Below are positions 48,475 through 59,308 of a stretch of 64,000 nucleotides of DNA, in pieces. How positions within the stretch are numbered: position 1 is the first letter of the stretch; the number at the start of each line of letters is the position of its first letter. The notes below the pieces were generated by a model. The model searched no databases. It was given only the letters and a program-made list of their open reading frames with translations, and was not told the DNA's origin. The translations under genes and the position numbers were made by a program. Source of the stretch: Chloranthus sessilifolius (taxonomy: Eukaryota; Streptophyta; Magnoliopsida; Chloranthales; Chloranthaceae); NCBI GenBank assembly GCA_021018995.1, contig CM037591.1:66863901-66927900 (forward strand), written 5' to 3'.

Positions 48475-49554
48475 TCAGGTAAGTTGTGTGAGTGGTCCCG
48501 AAATCTTCGAGAATCCCTCTACAAATCTGCGGTAATAACCGGCGAGTCCGAGGAAGCTACGGATTTCGGTGATAGTTTTGGGTCGTTTCCATTTAACTAT
48601 GGCCTCAATCTTAGAAGGGTTGACTGTTACACCCGCTTCTGAAACAATATGTCCTAGAAAGCTCACCTGCTTCAACCAAAACTCACATTTATTGGCCTTG
48701 GCATATAACTGATGATCTCGGATTGTCTGTAGTGTCAATCGCAGATGTTGTTCATGGTCTTCCTTCGACTTAGAATAGATGAGTATGCCATCAATGAAAA
48801 CAACCACGAACTGATCCAAATGAAGCTTGAATACCCGATTCAAGAGGTCCATGAAGGACGCCGGTGCATTGGTTAGCCCAAATGGCATCACGAGGAACTC
48901 GTAATGTCCATATCGTGTGCGAAAAGCTATTTTGGGAACGTCCTCGGCTCGTACCTTCATTTGGTGATAACCGAACCGCAAGTTAATTTTAGAAAAAAAA
49001 TTTGCTCCCTGCAACTGATCGAAGAGGTCATCTATCCTAGGGAACGGATACCGGTTCTTTATGGTCATCTTGTTTAATTGTCAGTAGTCTATGCACAGTC
49101 GCAAGGATCCATCTTTCTTTCTAACGAATAACACTGGTGCTCCCCATGGAGACACGCTTGGTTGAATGAATCTCTTGTCCAACAGCTCTTGCAACTGTTC
49201 CTTTAGCTCTTTCAGCTCGGCCGGTGCCATTCGGTATGGGGCCTTGGATATCGATTCCATGTTGGGCGCTAAGTCAATTGTGAACTCGACCTCCCTTTCT
49301 GGTGGCAAACCAGGCAACTCCTCTGGGAACCCGTCAGCAAATTCATAGGCAATAGGAACATCAGCTATTTCCACCTCCTCGTCCTTGTGTCCTTCAACGA
49401 AGGCAAGGTATCCCATACATCCCTTGTTAATCAACCGTTCGGCTCGAATTGTGGACACAAAGGGCACTACGATGGGTCTAATGCCAGTGACTTTAAATGG
49501 TTTTTCCCTCTTGGGATAAAGGGTGACTAATTTCTCTCGACAGTCCACCTTAGC
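48475..49554 (-). pseudogene. E4 reverse transcriptase
   Basis: Motifs are [48 protein letters not shown] and a catalytic box reading [11 protein letters not shown] (about 48780), with the second Asp lost. A TGA follows CIDY at 49078-49080, and another stop lies between PR and RT near 49557. It is inactive. Confidence 0.9.
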
Positions 49555-49856
49555 TCATAGCTTAGTCAGCCAATCCATGCCGAGGATGATGTCGAATTCA
49601 TGTATTTCGAGCAAGATTAAATCAGTTGTAGTCTCACGGTGTTCCATAGCGACAATTACTGATCGACACACTGTGTAAGAACTCTTAAAACTGCCCGTCG
49701 GTGTAGTCACTGCCAATATAAAATCTAGCAGCTCCAGTGTGTACTCTATCTCTCTGGCCATAGCCGATGTAATTAACGAGTGTGTAGACCCTGGGTCTAT
49801 CAACACATGTGCTAGATGGCCGCATATATCACACATCTTACTCAGGTAGACGAAAC
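49555..49856 (-). pseudogene. E4 aspartic protease
   Basis: The active site VLIDPGSTHSLI lies near 49800 and EFDIILGMDWLTKL at 49560-49605. The catalytic Asp is intact. The frame is continuous from the putative splice acceptor at 49856. Confidence 0.85.
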
Positions 49857-50008
49857 CTAAATTTATGACATTCACAATGGCATTAATAGTATGCAGCATT
49901 TGTAACAACATGAGGCATAGCGACTACAGAGAATTTCTTATTTATGCACCTTCTTCATCTAAAATACAAATAATTTAAGCTGGCAATTGAAGGGAAAGGG
50001 AATCGTAC
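49857..50008 (-). other. Putative intron at the E4 gag-protease junction
   Basis: The minus strand reads ATTCATG|GTACGATT...CATAAATTTAG|GTTTCGTC. It is 152 bp with stops. Removal joins CATG+GT (His-Gly) in phase 1 to FVYLSKM and on to the protease active site. Same position and phase as in E1 and E2. Confidence 0.65.
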
Positions 50009-51241
50009 CATGAATGATGTCGTTGTTGGCCTGGGTTTCGTGTGCCGAGGCTGCATATGCTCGTCCTTGAATGGTGGGTCGAGTAAATCCCACATTTGGT
50101 TCAGCTCCCCTCATTTGTGGACAATCTCGAATGCGGTGTCCCAGTTGGCCGCACTTAAAACAACCTCCGATATTCTTTCGGCATTCCTCCATCTTGTGCA
50201 GCTTTACGCAGTTTGCACGTGTGAACGATGGAGCGGAGGAAACCACACGCGATGCCATTGACGGTGTCCTTGTGAAATTTGAGGTTGCCGGACCGGATGT
50301 AGAAAAAGGCCTCGGAGGCCTTGGAGGTAGAGGTGGCAAGGTGGGTGGGTTGAAAGGTTTAGTGGATGCCACAGGGACGGATGATGTTGGTGGTGGCATC
50401 AAGTGTTTTGGCCTCTTGCTGGCCTGTTCAGTACTAGACGTTTGATATTGCACTCTAATCCTTGCTTGTTCGTCTCTCGCTTGGTGTAACTCTTCTTCTA
50501 CGTCACGTTCCATGATCAGAGCTAACCTCACCATTCTCTCGTACGTGGTCGCCTCAAATGGGGATATCCTCCCTTTGATGGCCTGTTTGAGACCATGCTC
50601 AAACTTCTGCGCCTTCATCAATTCGGTGGCAATAAGGGCCAGTGCAAATCGGGATAAGCGGGTAAACTCGGTCTCATATTCTTGAACACTCATTTCCCTT
50701 GCACTAGGTTTGCAAACTGTATCTCCATTCGGCGTCTCTCCGTGATTGGGAAGTATTTTCGATAGAATACATCAGTAAATTCGGCCCAGGTCCACGGCGT
50801 TTCCAGTGCCCTTGTTCTTTCTACAAACTTCCACCATGGGTCCGCTTCCCCTTCTAGTTGGAACAAAGCCCAACTGACCTTTTCTTCTTCCATACAACGA
50901 ACTCACTGCAATACTTTCTCCACCTGGTTCATCCATTTCTTGGCCGCCATTGGTCAGCTTGCCCATAGAAACTCGGAGGTCTTAACCTCCTAAACTCGGA
51001 TAACCCAGATGGATGGCGCCTTTCTGTAAGCAGTGTCACTGCGTTTGCAACATTCTCCAGTAACTGTTGGTTGGTGTCAGCATTCCCCTCGACTTTGGGG
51101 AACATTCCCGAGATTATTATCCACTCGAGAGGCATTGTTGTTGTTGCCAAGTGGATTGTTGTTTGGCTCCGTCACGAACCCTTGCTCATTGTTCTCCCCT
51201 CCAACATTGGCTAATCTTGGTCTTCCACTGCAAGGAGGCAT
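50009..51241 (-). pseudogene. E4 gag
   Basis: The start at 51241 gives MPPCSGRPR, a typical basic start for these gags, followed by Asn-rich sequence. The capsid-type region includes FRRLRPPSFYGQADQ (about 51000), DPWWKFVERTRALE (about 50820) and FYRKYFPITERRRMEIQFANLVQGK (about 50700-50770). The 49959-50693 frame carries a Pro-rich linker and an intact CCHC knuckle, CFKCGQLGHRIRDC (about 50120-50165). Stops or shifts near 51070, 50910 and 50693 break it. Confidence 0.85.
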
Positions 51242-51426
51242 GTTGACCTGCAATGCTCACATGAACGAGATGTCAGGTTCACATTTTTAAGCTCTAGGAG
51301 CCTAGTCCTAACGTCCTATAGACTCTAACACTATTGCTCCTATTATATCATAGCTCTGCAAGTAAAACTTTAGCCTCATGGGCATTCAGTCTTGCCTTTG
51401 GGTCCCCCAAAGGACCTAAAGCTTGT

Positions 51427-51438
51427 GCTTTGATACCA
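51427..51438 (-). promoter_or_regulatory. E4 primer-binding site
   Basis: The minus strand reads TGGTATCAAAGC, complementary to initiator tRNA-Met except one base, four bases from the LTR end at 51443. Confidence 0.8.
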
Positions 51439-51819
51439 CCTGTGACAGCCCAGGTTTTCCTTACCATAAAAACCTACACGTCAGATCATACACACGAGAT
51501 CTGAGCTACAGTGACATTATGATATCCAAAACTCATGTCACTTCCTCACTAAATTGGTAAGTATAATAGCTGTAGCAAAGAAATCAAAGTAAGCAAAACG
51601 GAAAATGTGAGTGCAAAGCTATAACATAATAAAATACCATCAGCTGTAAATCTAACTAGCCATATATGATCAGTCTAAACTATCCGTAGTCCCCTAATCA
51701 GGACTACACCATGCCCAAAAAGAACATAAAGTATTTACAATCCACCGATGAAAGCCGACCTTCATCTAAACAATGGACCCAAAATATGAGTATTTAATTA
51801 TAAAACAAATATCTTTACC

Positions 51820-51822
<3 letters not shown>

Positions 51823-51854
<32 letters not shown>
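51823..51854. repeat. CT microsatellite
   Basis: Sixteen CT units inside the E4 LTR. Confidence 0.95.
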
Positions 51855-51858
<4 letters not shown>

Positions 51859-53070
51859 CTCAAAAATTTCCAAATGAAAATCCCAAAATAAAATTCCCTA
51901 ACTCTAGGGAAAATGCTACTCTGGAAGCTCCTCTTCCTCCTCTTCAGCAGGGTTATAATCCGGGTCCGCTTCTTGCTCCAGATCTTGTTCACCTTCAACA
52001 CCTGTAGCTGTGACGTATAGTCGGGAGTGAGCTTCATCCAAGCTCAATAGGGAAAAATACATTGCCAAATACATTCTTATTATAACTAATTCAAGTTTCT
52101 TGATGCATAAATAAAATACAGTTTAAAAGAACTCATGCTTGTCTATAACATATCAAATACAAACAAATTTTTACAGATGTCATATCTCAAAAATCAAATC
52201 ATGCAAGAAGATGCTTGATATTAGGATGTAGCCGAAAGACATAAATTAGATGCATGTTCATGGTGAACTATTTGACGGGCAACGAGACACGATGCACATA
52301 TACCGAACGGTAACTGGAATTTGAACAAATTTCACATCGGAACGCAAGGCGTATCACATCACATGGTGTTAGTGTAAGTATCCCGTATTAGGGAACTAAG
52401 CAGTCCGTATTAGGCGCATAGGGCTGTGACCCCGGGGACTCCACCCCTCTCATGGAGACTCTACTCACCTTATAACTAGAACACCTAGAGCACTTCACAG
52501 AGAACTGAGCAGACCGTATTAGGAACACAGAGTTTGTACCCCGGGGACTCCACCCCTCTCATGGAGACTCCACTCCTCATTGCACATGTGCACACATAAC
52601 ACGCGAATGCACATCGAAGGTAGGTTAACACAAATCGAAGGTACAAACAGTACAAAGTTAAGGCAGATATCACGAGATCAAGATGCAGTGTCCTGTGTCA
52701 TGTAAAACATGTATGCCGAATTTGAAACTTAAGTGTGAGAAATTCATATGCATATTCATATATGAAAATAAACAGTTTGCTGAAATTATATCATTTGCTG
52801 AGAATGACATTCATTAAATAGCTGCATCATAAACTTGAATTCGAAAATCATATAGGTGGCAAGGCAATTTTCCTACCTTAAGCCGCGTCACACACTTGTT
52901 GGTTCTATGACACTTTTCTAGATGCTCTTTTCTATGTTTCCTCATCTAATTCACGAGGTCAAACGCATTTCTTAGCCACAGGTATTCACTACATAACTCT
53001 GCGTATAACACGGAGTGTGCGTGTCAAGTTCTAACATAGGAGTTAACAAAAATCCAAAAGCACGCCATTA

Positions 53071-53501
53071 CGCTCGAGCGTGGGTATCTTAAGCTCGAGC
53101 GGATTCCAGTGGCACCTTGCAGTGTACGCTCGAGCGTATTTGACCTGAGCAGATTTGGCCTGAAATTCATGCTCGAGCGTAGGCTTCAGATTGTTTACCC
53201 TCGAGCGTAGACTCAGTGTAAATTCTCACTTTACACTCGAGCGGACTGGACTCGAAAGTTTTGGCCTGAAAAATACACTCAAGCTAAGGCTCCAGATGTC
53301 TTCACGCTCGAGCGGACTCAGTATGCTCGAGCGTAAACCCAATTCAATTTTCTAATACATGCTCGAGCGTGTTTGACCCGAGCCAAAATAGCCTACGAAT
53401 CACACTCGAGCGTGTTTGACCCGAGCCAAAATAGCCTACGAATCACACTCGAGCGTAGGCTCCAGATGACATTTACGCTCGAGCGGACTCACGCTCGAGC
53501 A
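53071..53501. repeat. CGCTCGAGCG palindrome array in the E4 LTR
   Basis: About 14 exact or near copies of the 10 bp palindrome CGCTCGAGCG, often extended to ACGCTCGAGCGT. They are linked by recurring words such as TTTGACC(C/T)GAGC, AGGCTCCAGAT and GGACTCA. Two adjacent 43 bp units (53362-53404 and 53405-53447) are essentially identical, which shows recent local duplication. Confidence 0.9.
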
Positions 53502-54717
53502 TAAACCCAGAAATCTGTCATCTCTATCGTCTTGGTGTCTCTGCTCGAGATAGCCACTATGGCTTCTCAAGTGGTTCAAACAACACACCATTCATCACAT
53601 TTTTTAATCCATCCCGCCCTTGCAAGATTTCTCTCCTAATATACCCTTTTAACATGCTTCAATCTACCCATTACACGCCCATAATTTGCTAGATTCAATA
53701 TACACCCCCTTTTCCCCTATTTGAGTCACATACAGAGGTTCCATCTATCGAACCCAACGTATATCGGCTCTAGCGATTTTCAAACGTTCGATCGATGAAA
53801 ACCATGCATACGACATCGTCGATCACCCTTTAATAACCAAAATCATCTACTAAAATATAACGCATGCGCGATGTGGGTTTACCTTTTGTTAGTTCTTTCG
53901 CACGTGACCGTACGCACAGTGCCGACGTCGAATTCACTCCGTCGCGGTGCTGATTCGACTATCCGATCGATGCTCTCGCCTTGATTGAACGGCAATGAGG
54001 CGTATGGTTCCCCTAGAAGGAGAGTGTCTTCTCTGAGGTAGAGAACACACACTACAGTCTAGGGTTGGGTTCTCTTCAAGAAAAACTCAAATGAACCCCA
54101 AATTAGAGAGCAGCTGATGGTTTCTCTCCTTCCTCCCTTGGTTTCTCCTTCGGTAGCCGACTTCACAGCAGGGCAATGATTTTGCATGCTTACGTGAAGG
54201 AAATATAAGGGGGCTTGGGATTCGGTGTGTGGCTCTAACACAATACTAAAGTATATTAGCCATCCTTTGGCTTATAACTAAAAGGGCCTAAGTTCTAAGT
54301 GGGTTTGGACCCCCCTGATCCCCAATGGGTCTTAGCTGCCTATGGGCTTTAGATGTGTTAAGAGTGGCCCGGTCCACTAGAAATGTTGCCATCAAGTGGC
54401 CCAATAGGTTACAACTCCTAATAGACCCCAAATGGGTCATGGTTTCAATGGCTTAGGGGCTTGGGCCCGATTAGACCGCAGCCATATAGTGCACATGTGA
54501 GCTTGGGTCCAATGAGGTCTAATTCGCATAGTTCACACATGGGCTTGGGTTCAACTATGACAAAAGCTATCTGTGGACTCACTGCTGGGTCTAAGTGGCA
54601 TGTGGCTTATATTTACTAAGGGTCCTAGGTGGCAAGTGGCCATGTGGGCTCTTCCTGTTCAAGGTCCAAATGGCACATGGCCCGGACTTAATTTGTGCAC
54701 AGACACGGGGTGTCACA

Positions 54718-55670
54718 CGCGTGATCGGAGACTTTGAAGAGCAGTTTGTGTTGATATCAGACCATCAGAAGGGGTTGATGGAAGTTGTGCATAATATTTT
54801 CCCTAACTCCTTTCACTGCTACTGTATGCGAGACCTGGTTTTGAATCTTTTTTATACATATAAGAATACAATCTCCCAATCGTTGTTCTAGGTTGCTACC
54901 CGTGTATTTTCGGAGGTAAAATTTAAATAAATTTTATGAAAAATAGAAGACGAGTCCTCCCGAAATGTACAACATGGATTAAAGAAATCAGTGACCATTT
55001 CTGGGCGCGCGTATATTTTTCAGAGAGGCGTTATGATATGCTGACAACGAATATAGCTGAAAGCATTAACAATGTGTTGAAGATACCCAGACAGGAACCG
55101 ATCGTGACCATATTAGAAACCATTCATACGAAGGTAGTCGAATTCTACCTTCGGTGTTAGGAGAAAGGAAATAAAATGACACATGTGTTAACACCGATGG
55201 CGGAAGAGCACATAACACGAAATTCAGGGTGGGCCCATCAAGAGAACGTTATTTCCTATGGTCGCGTTACATTTCAAGTTAAATGAGGACAATACACTCA
55301 CAGTATCGATCTAAAGAAACGAACGTACAGATACAGACGTTGGGCTATCCTTAGATTACCATATTCACATGTGATCGCTGCATTATCGCGTAAGAATAGG
55401 GAAAGAGAGATTCCCCAATTTTGTGAGCATTGGCTTACCAGTGCTTTATTTAGGAAAACTTACAATAAATACTTTGTTTCGTCCGTTGATAAGTGCCAAT
55501 GGACTGTTCTAAGGGATGACATCGAAGTTTTGCCTCCACACAAGATACGTCAAGTCGGTCGCTCGAAGAAAAGGAGGATAAGATCTAAAGACGAAGTTCA
55601 ACCACTACGGTATAAAAATTTTAATGAATACAGATATAACCGTCGCTCGTGTAAATTTGTTAAAATATGA
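54718..55670 (+). pseudogene. Mutator-like (MURA) transposase, C-terminal half
   Basis: It begins mid-domain right after the E4 LTR: DFEEQF...LISDHQKGLMEVVHNIFP (54724-54800), typical of the MULE transposase core. After a frameshift near 54900 comes RRYDMLTTNIAESINNVLK (about 55035-55090). Then follow a degenerate SWIM zinc region (LPYSHVIAAL near 55350-55385; expected Cys residues lost) and a basic tail with VLPPHKIRQVGRSKKRRI. Stops at 55158-55160 and near 55284 are in frame. It would bind and cut MULE ends; this copy cannot. Confidence 0.9.
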
Positions 55671-55897
55671 AACTTATTTCTTAGCACAACCTCGCCCCAA
55701 TCCAATCATTTCCCATGCTATTATGCTCTTTATTTGGATCTAAGAACCAATAGTTCCTACCTTAATTTGTAACTTGAAAGTATGAGATTGCTATTCTACA
55801 AATTATATGAGCAATGGTCCATAGTTCTTATTGTTTTAAGTATTCACTAGTGGAGTAATTTTTATTAAGAATATTAAAAGATAATTCAATCGTAAGA

Positions 55898-56062
55898 CAG
55901 TTGTCCGCTATCTTACCATAGTGGACCAATATCTTAAATTAGCGGTTCGCTCTCTTAAATTAGCGGTCCGCAATGGTAAGATATCGAATCGCTATCTTAC
56001 AATAGCGGTCCGCTAACGGACCACTAATTTAAGATATCGGTCCGCTATCTTACCATAGTGTA
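55898..56062. repeat. Palindrome cluster between the two MULE genes
   Basis: About eight units related to CCGCTATCTTAAGATAGCGG: CCGCTATCTTACCATAG, TCTTAAATTAGCGGT, GGTAAGATATCG, TCGCTATCTTACAATAGCGGTCCGC. They lie in both orientations within 165 bases. Confidence 0.85.
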
Positions 56063-56553
56063 TCTCTAAGGTATCTTTCAAAATTAGCAAAAAAAGATGA
56101 AGAAAATTTACACAAATCAAAATTTAATTTATATAATTGTTAATTTGTTACAAAATATATAAAAATATACAAGCAAAAAGAAGAAAAAATAATAATTTAA
56201 AACCCAAATGTGGATAATGAATGTCTGACTTCTGCTCTAAATTGTTGCATGTCTTTCTCCTCGAAATCAATTATCCGTCGTTCAGAGAAGTATTCGACAT
56301 ACTTTAGTATAAAAATACTGCAATCCCAATCATTGTGTTGGCAAGAAATATCAGCATTATCCATCACCGTTAGCCTCCACGGTTGATCGAGAGCAGAACT
56401 CAGACCAACAGCATGAAGAAGTCATGGCAGATGATGCAACAAACTTTCTTTGTGCGCTTCGAACTTTCGTGAACACTCTCTGTCGGTTGGGCCTATCAGC
56501 TTAATAACGTGATCCTCTACAGACACAATAGCTAAGGCCCAATGGTGATGTTT

Positions 56554-56659
56554 CTAGTTATGCATCAGAAAATAAATTTGTGTGCAATCGGTGATCTAAT
56601 CAGTACTGTATTAATTAAAATATATAAAAAGTGTTAACGTGACTTAAAAAAGAACTTAC
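56554..56659 (-). other. Intron in the Ulp1 domain
   Basis: The minus strand reads AGGACG|GTAAGTTC...GCATAACTAG|AAACATC. It is 106 bp, phase 0. Splicing places VAVNCRT directly before KHHHWALAIV, the catalytic His segment. Confidence 0.7.
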
Positions 56660-57420
56660 CGTCCTACAATTGACAGCAACAATACCGCGTGTCGTACTCC
56701 TAAGCTGAGCCTCAAGCGGCTTGCAGCGGTGGCGAATCTGCCACCTGTCACAATAGGCCTGCCACCTATCTAAGTTGTTGAGTGGTCCAAGATTTTCATC
56801 ATGGACAAACTTTTCAAATTTTCAGTGGTTCGCTATAATAAGAGTCTGAAATTGGTCATTAGAATAAGTCATGAATTGAAATGAGTGAATAAAGTAAATA
56901 AATAAACGTAGATAAATAAATAAGAAAATAATAAAGAAAAGAAATGATATCAGGGTCACGGTAGATGAGAACCAGCTCTTGTCCACCTTTTTGAAAAATA
57001 TAGTCGTTCTTACTCTCAAGGACCTTGAAGTAGGCATCCATAACTTCATTGTCAAGTCACGTCCGTCCCTGGAGGACCCTTAAATTCCTGATAGTACCAT
57101 CAATACCCGAGATAATATTGACGACTGCAGAATCGTCGTCTGCAGGCCGGTTCCACATACTGACCATAAATTTATACTCCATGGATTGTGGTTCAACCTC
57201 TTCCACTACATCCACTTTTGGTCGTTTTATATGAGCTTTACTTATCGGCGTCTTTCTCTTCTTTCTTGCCCGCAGGTCATATCTCGTGCCCTTCTCTTGT
57301 CCGTCGGCCTTACTCTTTGATGCAGATAGTTTTATTAGTAAAGATTTAAGTATTGTCGGCTGTGACTCATGAGAAAGTTGGGTAAGTAGAGCATCAACGA
57401 CTACGTCGAAGCCCTTCACC

Positions 57421-57576
57421 GGCAGTTGGGGGACAGGGTGTTGAGTGGCAGATGGCTAGGGTGCAGAGGGTTGAGGGGCAGGGGGTTGGGGGACAGGGAG
57501 TTCAGGGGTTGAAGGTTGTGGTGCATGGGGTTGAGGGGCACAAGGTTGAGAGGTAGGGGGTTAAGGGGTAATGAAG
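57421..57576. repeat. G-rich minisatellite coding for the Pro-Leu-Asn repeat
   Basis: A unit of about 15 bases, GGTTGAGGGGCAGGG with variants, repeats about ten times. Read on the minus strand it encodes PLNP-type repeats inside the Ulp1 gene. The G runs could form quadruplexes on the plus strand. Confidence 0.8.
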
Positions 57577-57659
57577 GCATCAAAGAGAACCGAAGAAAGA
57601 ATATCATCCTACATCAGTACAAAAAATAAAATTAAAATTTGAGGGCTAAATAAAAAGTG

Positions 57660-57870
57660 AATTCAACATCTTAAGTTAGTGGACCGTTATCTTAAGATGG
57701 CGAACCGCTATCTAAAGTTAGTGGTCCACTATCTTAAGATAGCACATCGTTATCTTAAATTAGCGGATCGCTATCTTAAGATAACGAATCAGTATTTTAA
57801 CGCTATCTTAATATAGGGATTAGCTATCTTACCATAGCGGAACCCTATTTTAAGCCAGCTATTCGCTGTC
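57660..57870. repeat. Palindrome cluster inside the Ulp1 gene
   Basis: Ten or so units of the same CCGCTATCTTAAGATAGCGG family (GGACCGTTATCTTAAGATGGCGA, GGTCCACTATCTTAAGATAGC, GGATCGCTATCTTAAGATAACG). They lie between the coiled-coil and Pro-rich coding pieces, probably in an intron. Confidence 0.85.
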
Positions 57871-59308
57871 TTAAATAAAAAAATTAAAATGTGTTAAAGT
57901 TAGGGTAAGTACCTTTGACAAATGAGCCTTGACAACATCAAGGTCCTTCCTTATTGCTATATTTTTATTTGTTAAGTAAGCTACTTGATTTTCTAGAGAC
58001 CCTACTTGCTCCTTTAGGGTCTTCTTGTCTCTCCTGAGCTGCTCAATAGTTATAGCTTGTCCTTTTAGAATCGTAAAGGAGCGCTTGAAATCGCCCTTCA
58101 TCTCTTTAACCGCCATCTGGAGATATATGCATTCTTTTCTCAGCTCGGTTACTTCATTGATAAGTTGGGATCGTCTAGTCTGGTGTTCCCTGGTTGGCTG
58201 CTACCTACTTTTCGGTTGCTTGCCCTTTAATTTCGGCTGTTGACGTATAACGACCTCATACTAGTCGTTATCATCACTGTCATCATTGTAATCGTTATTA
58301 TCCTCATCGTCATTATCGTGAGGCTCCTAGGCTCTTTTTTATGTTGGGTATTCTCTTTCCCGCTCCCTTTTCATCTCTCTTTGACTGAAGAAGAGTCGAG
58401 CTAATTTATATTATAATTTGTGTTTCTCAACATTGAGATTTACGATGACCGGAGAGTTAAGAATTTTTTCTCTGAAATAATTTAGAGTCCGACTGAATTT
58501 CAAGGCTTCCCATTTCATTAGCCTCGGAAATGGATTATTCAGCTAAGTACAAGCGGGGTCGACTCCTGAAAAGTGCTCCAACACCCAAATCTGAAGAGCG
58601 ATAGTACACCTATAGGTGTTATACTGCCCATTTGCCAACATTTTTACCGCTTCCCTTCTGACTATCGCTTTTGATATACACTCCACTAAATTTTTGTAAA
58701 CTATCAACCCCCATAAAAACTCTTTGAACTTTTTTGAGGTTATCGACTAAGTTCAAGTACTGACTATCCACTTCATATTCTGTGTCCGAAAGTAAGAGGG
58801 AGCATACAAGAAACAACAATGATAGTTTTAAAAATTCATCGTTGGAGAGTTCGACACTATCCACTATTTCTTCAATACGAGCCTTTTTAGCCGGTTACCC
58901 CCAAAAGAATTTGTATCGAATGGTTTCTTGCTCTGACACAGAGTCATGCTCAGACTCAAGTTCCCTCAACATGTTAAGGCCTAATATCAACGATATATCA
59001 GACTCCTGCAACACTACTTTGGTGTTCTTCACCTTGAACATGTTATCCTAAACTCAAAAGCTCAAAATTGTGTCAATTAAGTCTCCAATAAATACTAATT
59101 TCTCATAAATCCTAAATAGATGACTGAAAATTAATTCATCTAGTATCCTCTTCCTCTCTTCGTTACAATGCATGTAAAATTTTATAACACTAACTCTTGT
59201 ACACATCCCGTATGGCTTTAGAGACTTCAACATCTTAAAATCAGTTAGTGGGAACTGTAAATAACATAAGAACAATTAAGTAACAAAAAAAAAAATTGAT
59301 AAAATCAA

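Larger units (their letters stand above)
48030..54717 (-). mobile_element. Ty3/gypsy chromovirus E4, 3' truncated
   Basis: The minus-strand order is 5' LTR (51443-54717), PBS, gag, intron, protease, RT, RNase H. Homology stops in the RNase H tail near 48030, so integrase, chromodomain, PPT and 3' LTR are missing. It belongs to the same superfamily as E1-E3 but a different family. Its LTR interrupts a Mutator transposase gene at 54717/54718. Confidence 0.9.
51443..54717 (-). repeat. E4 5' LTR (3275 bp)
   Basis: The minus strand starts TGTGACACCCCG at 54717 and ends GGGCTGTCA at 51443. It contains a CT microsatellite, a diverged direct repeat with CCCGGGGACTCCACCCCTCT at about 52398-52580, and the CGCTCGAGCG array at 53071-53501. 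No gene inside. Its insertion splits a Mutator transposase coding sequence. Confidence 0.85.
56220..59275 (-). pseudogene. DUF1985-Ulp1 (C48 cysteine protease) gene carried by the MULE
   Basis: Order on the minus strand: an N-terminal piece (59054-59275), then DUF1985 (58440-58864, with FLKLSLLFLV, LWGLIVYKNLVECI and ALQIWVLEHFSG after a frameshift at a poly-A near 58739). Next come a coiled coil (57871-58116), a Pro-Leu-Asn repeat (57416-57607), a basic NLS-like region (RARKKRKTPISKAHIKRPK, 57057-57419) and the Ulp1 domain (56220-57050). The Ulp1 triad is visible: His in HHHWALAIVS (about 56545), Asp probably in LIGPTD, and the Gln-Cys region CQHNDWDCSIFILKYVEYF (about 56290-56345). Stops at 56822-56824 and 56422-56424 plus the frameshift disable it. 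Ulp1-type enzymes remove SUMO; the substrate here is unknown. Confidence 0.8.
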
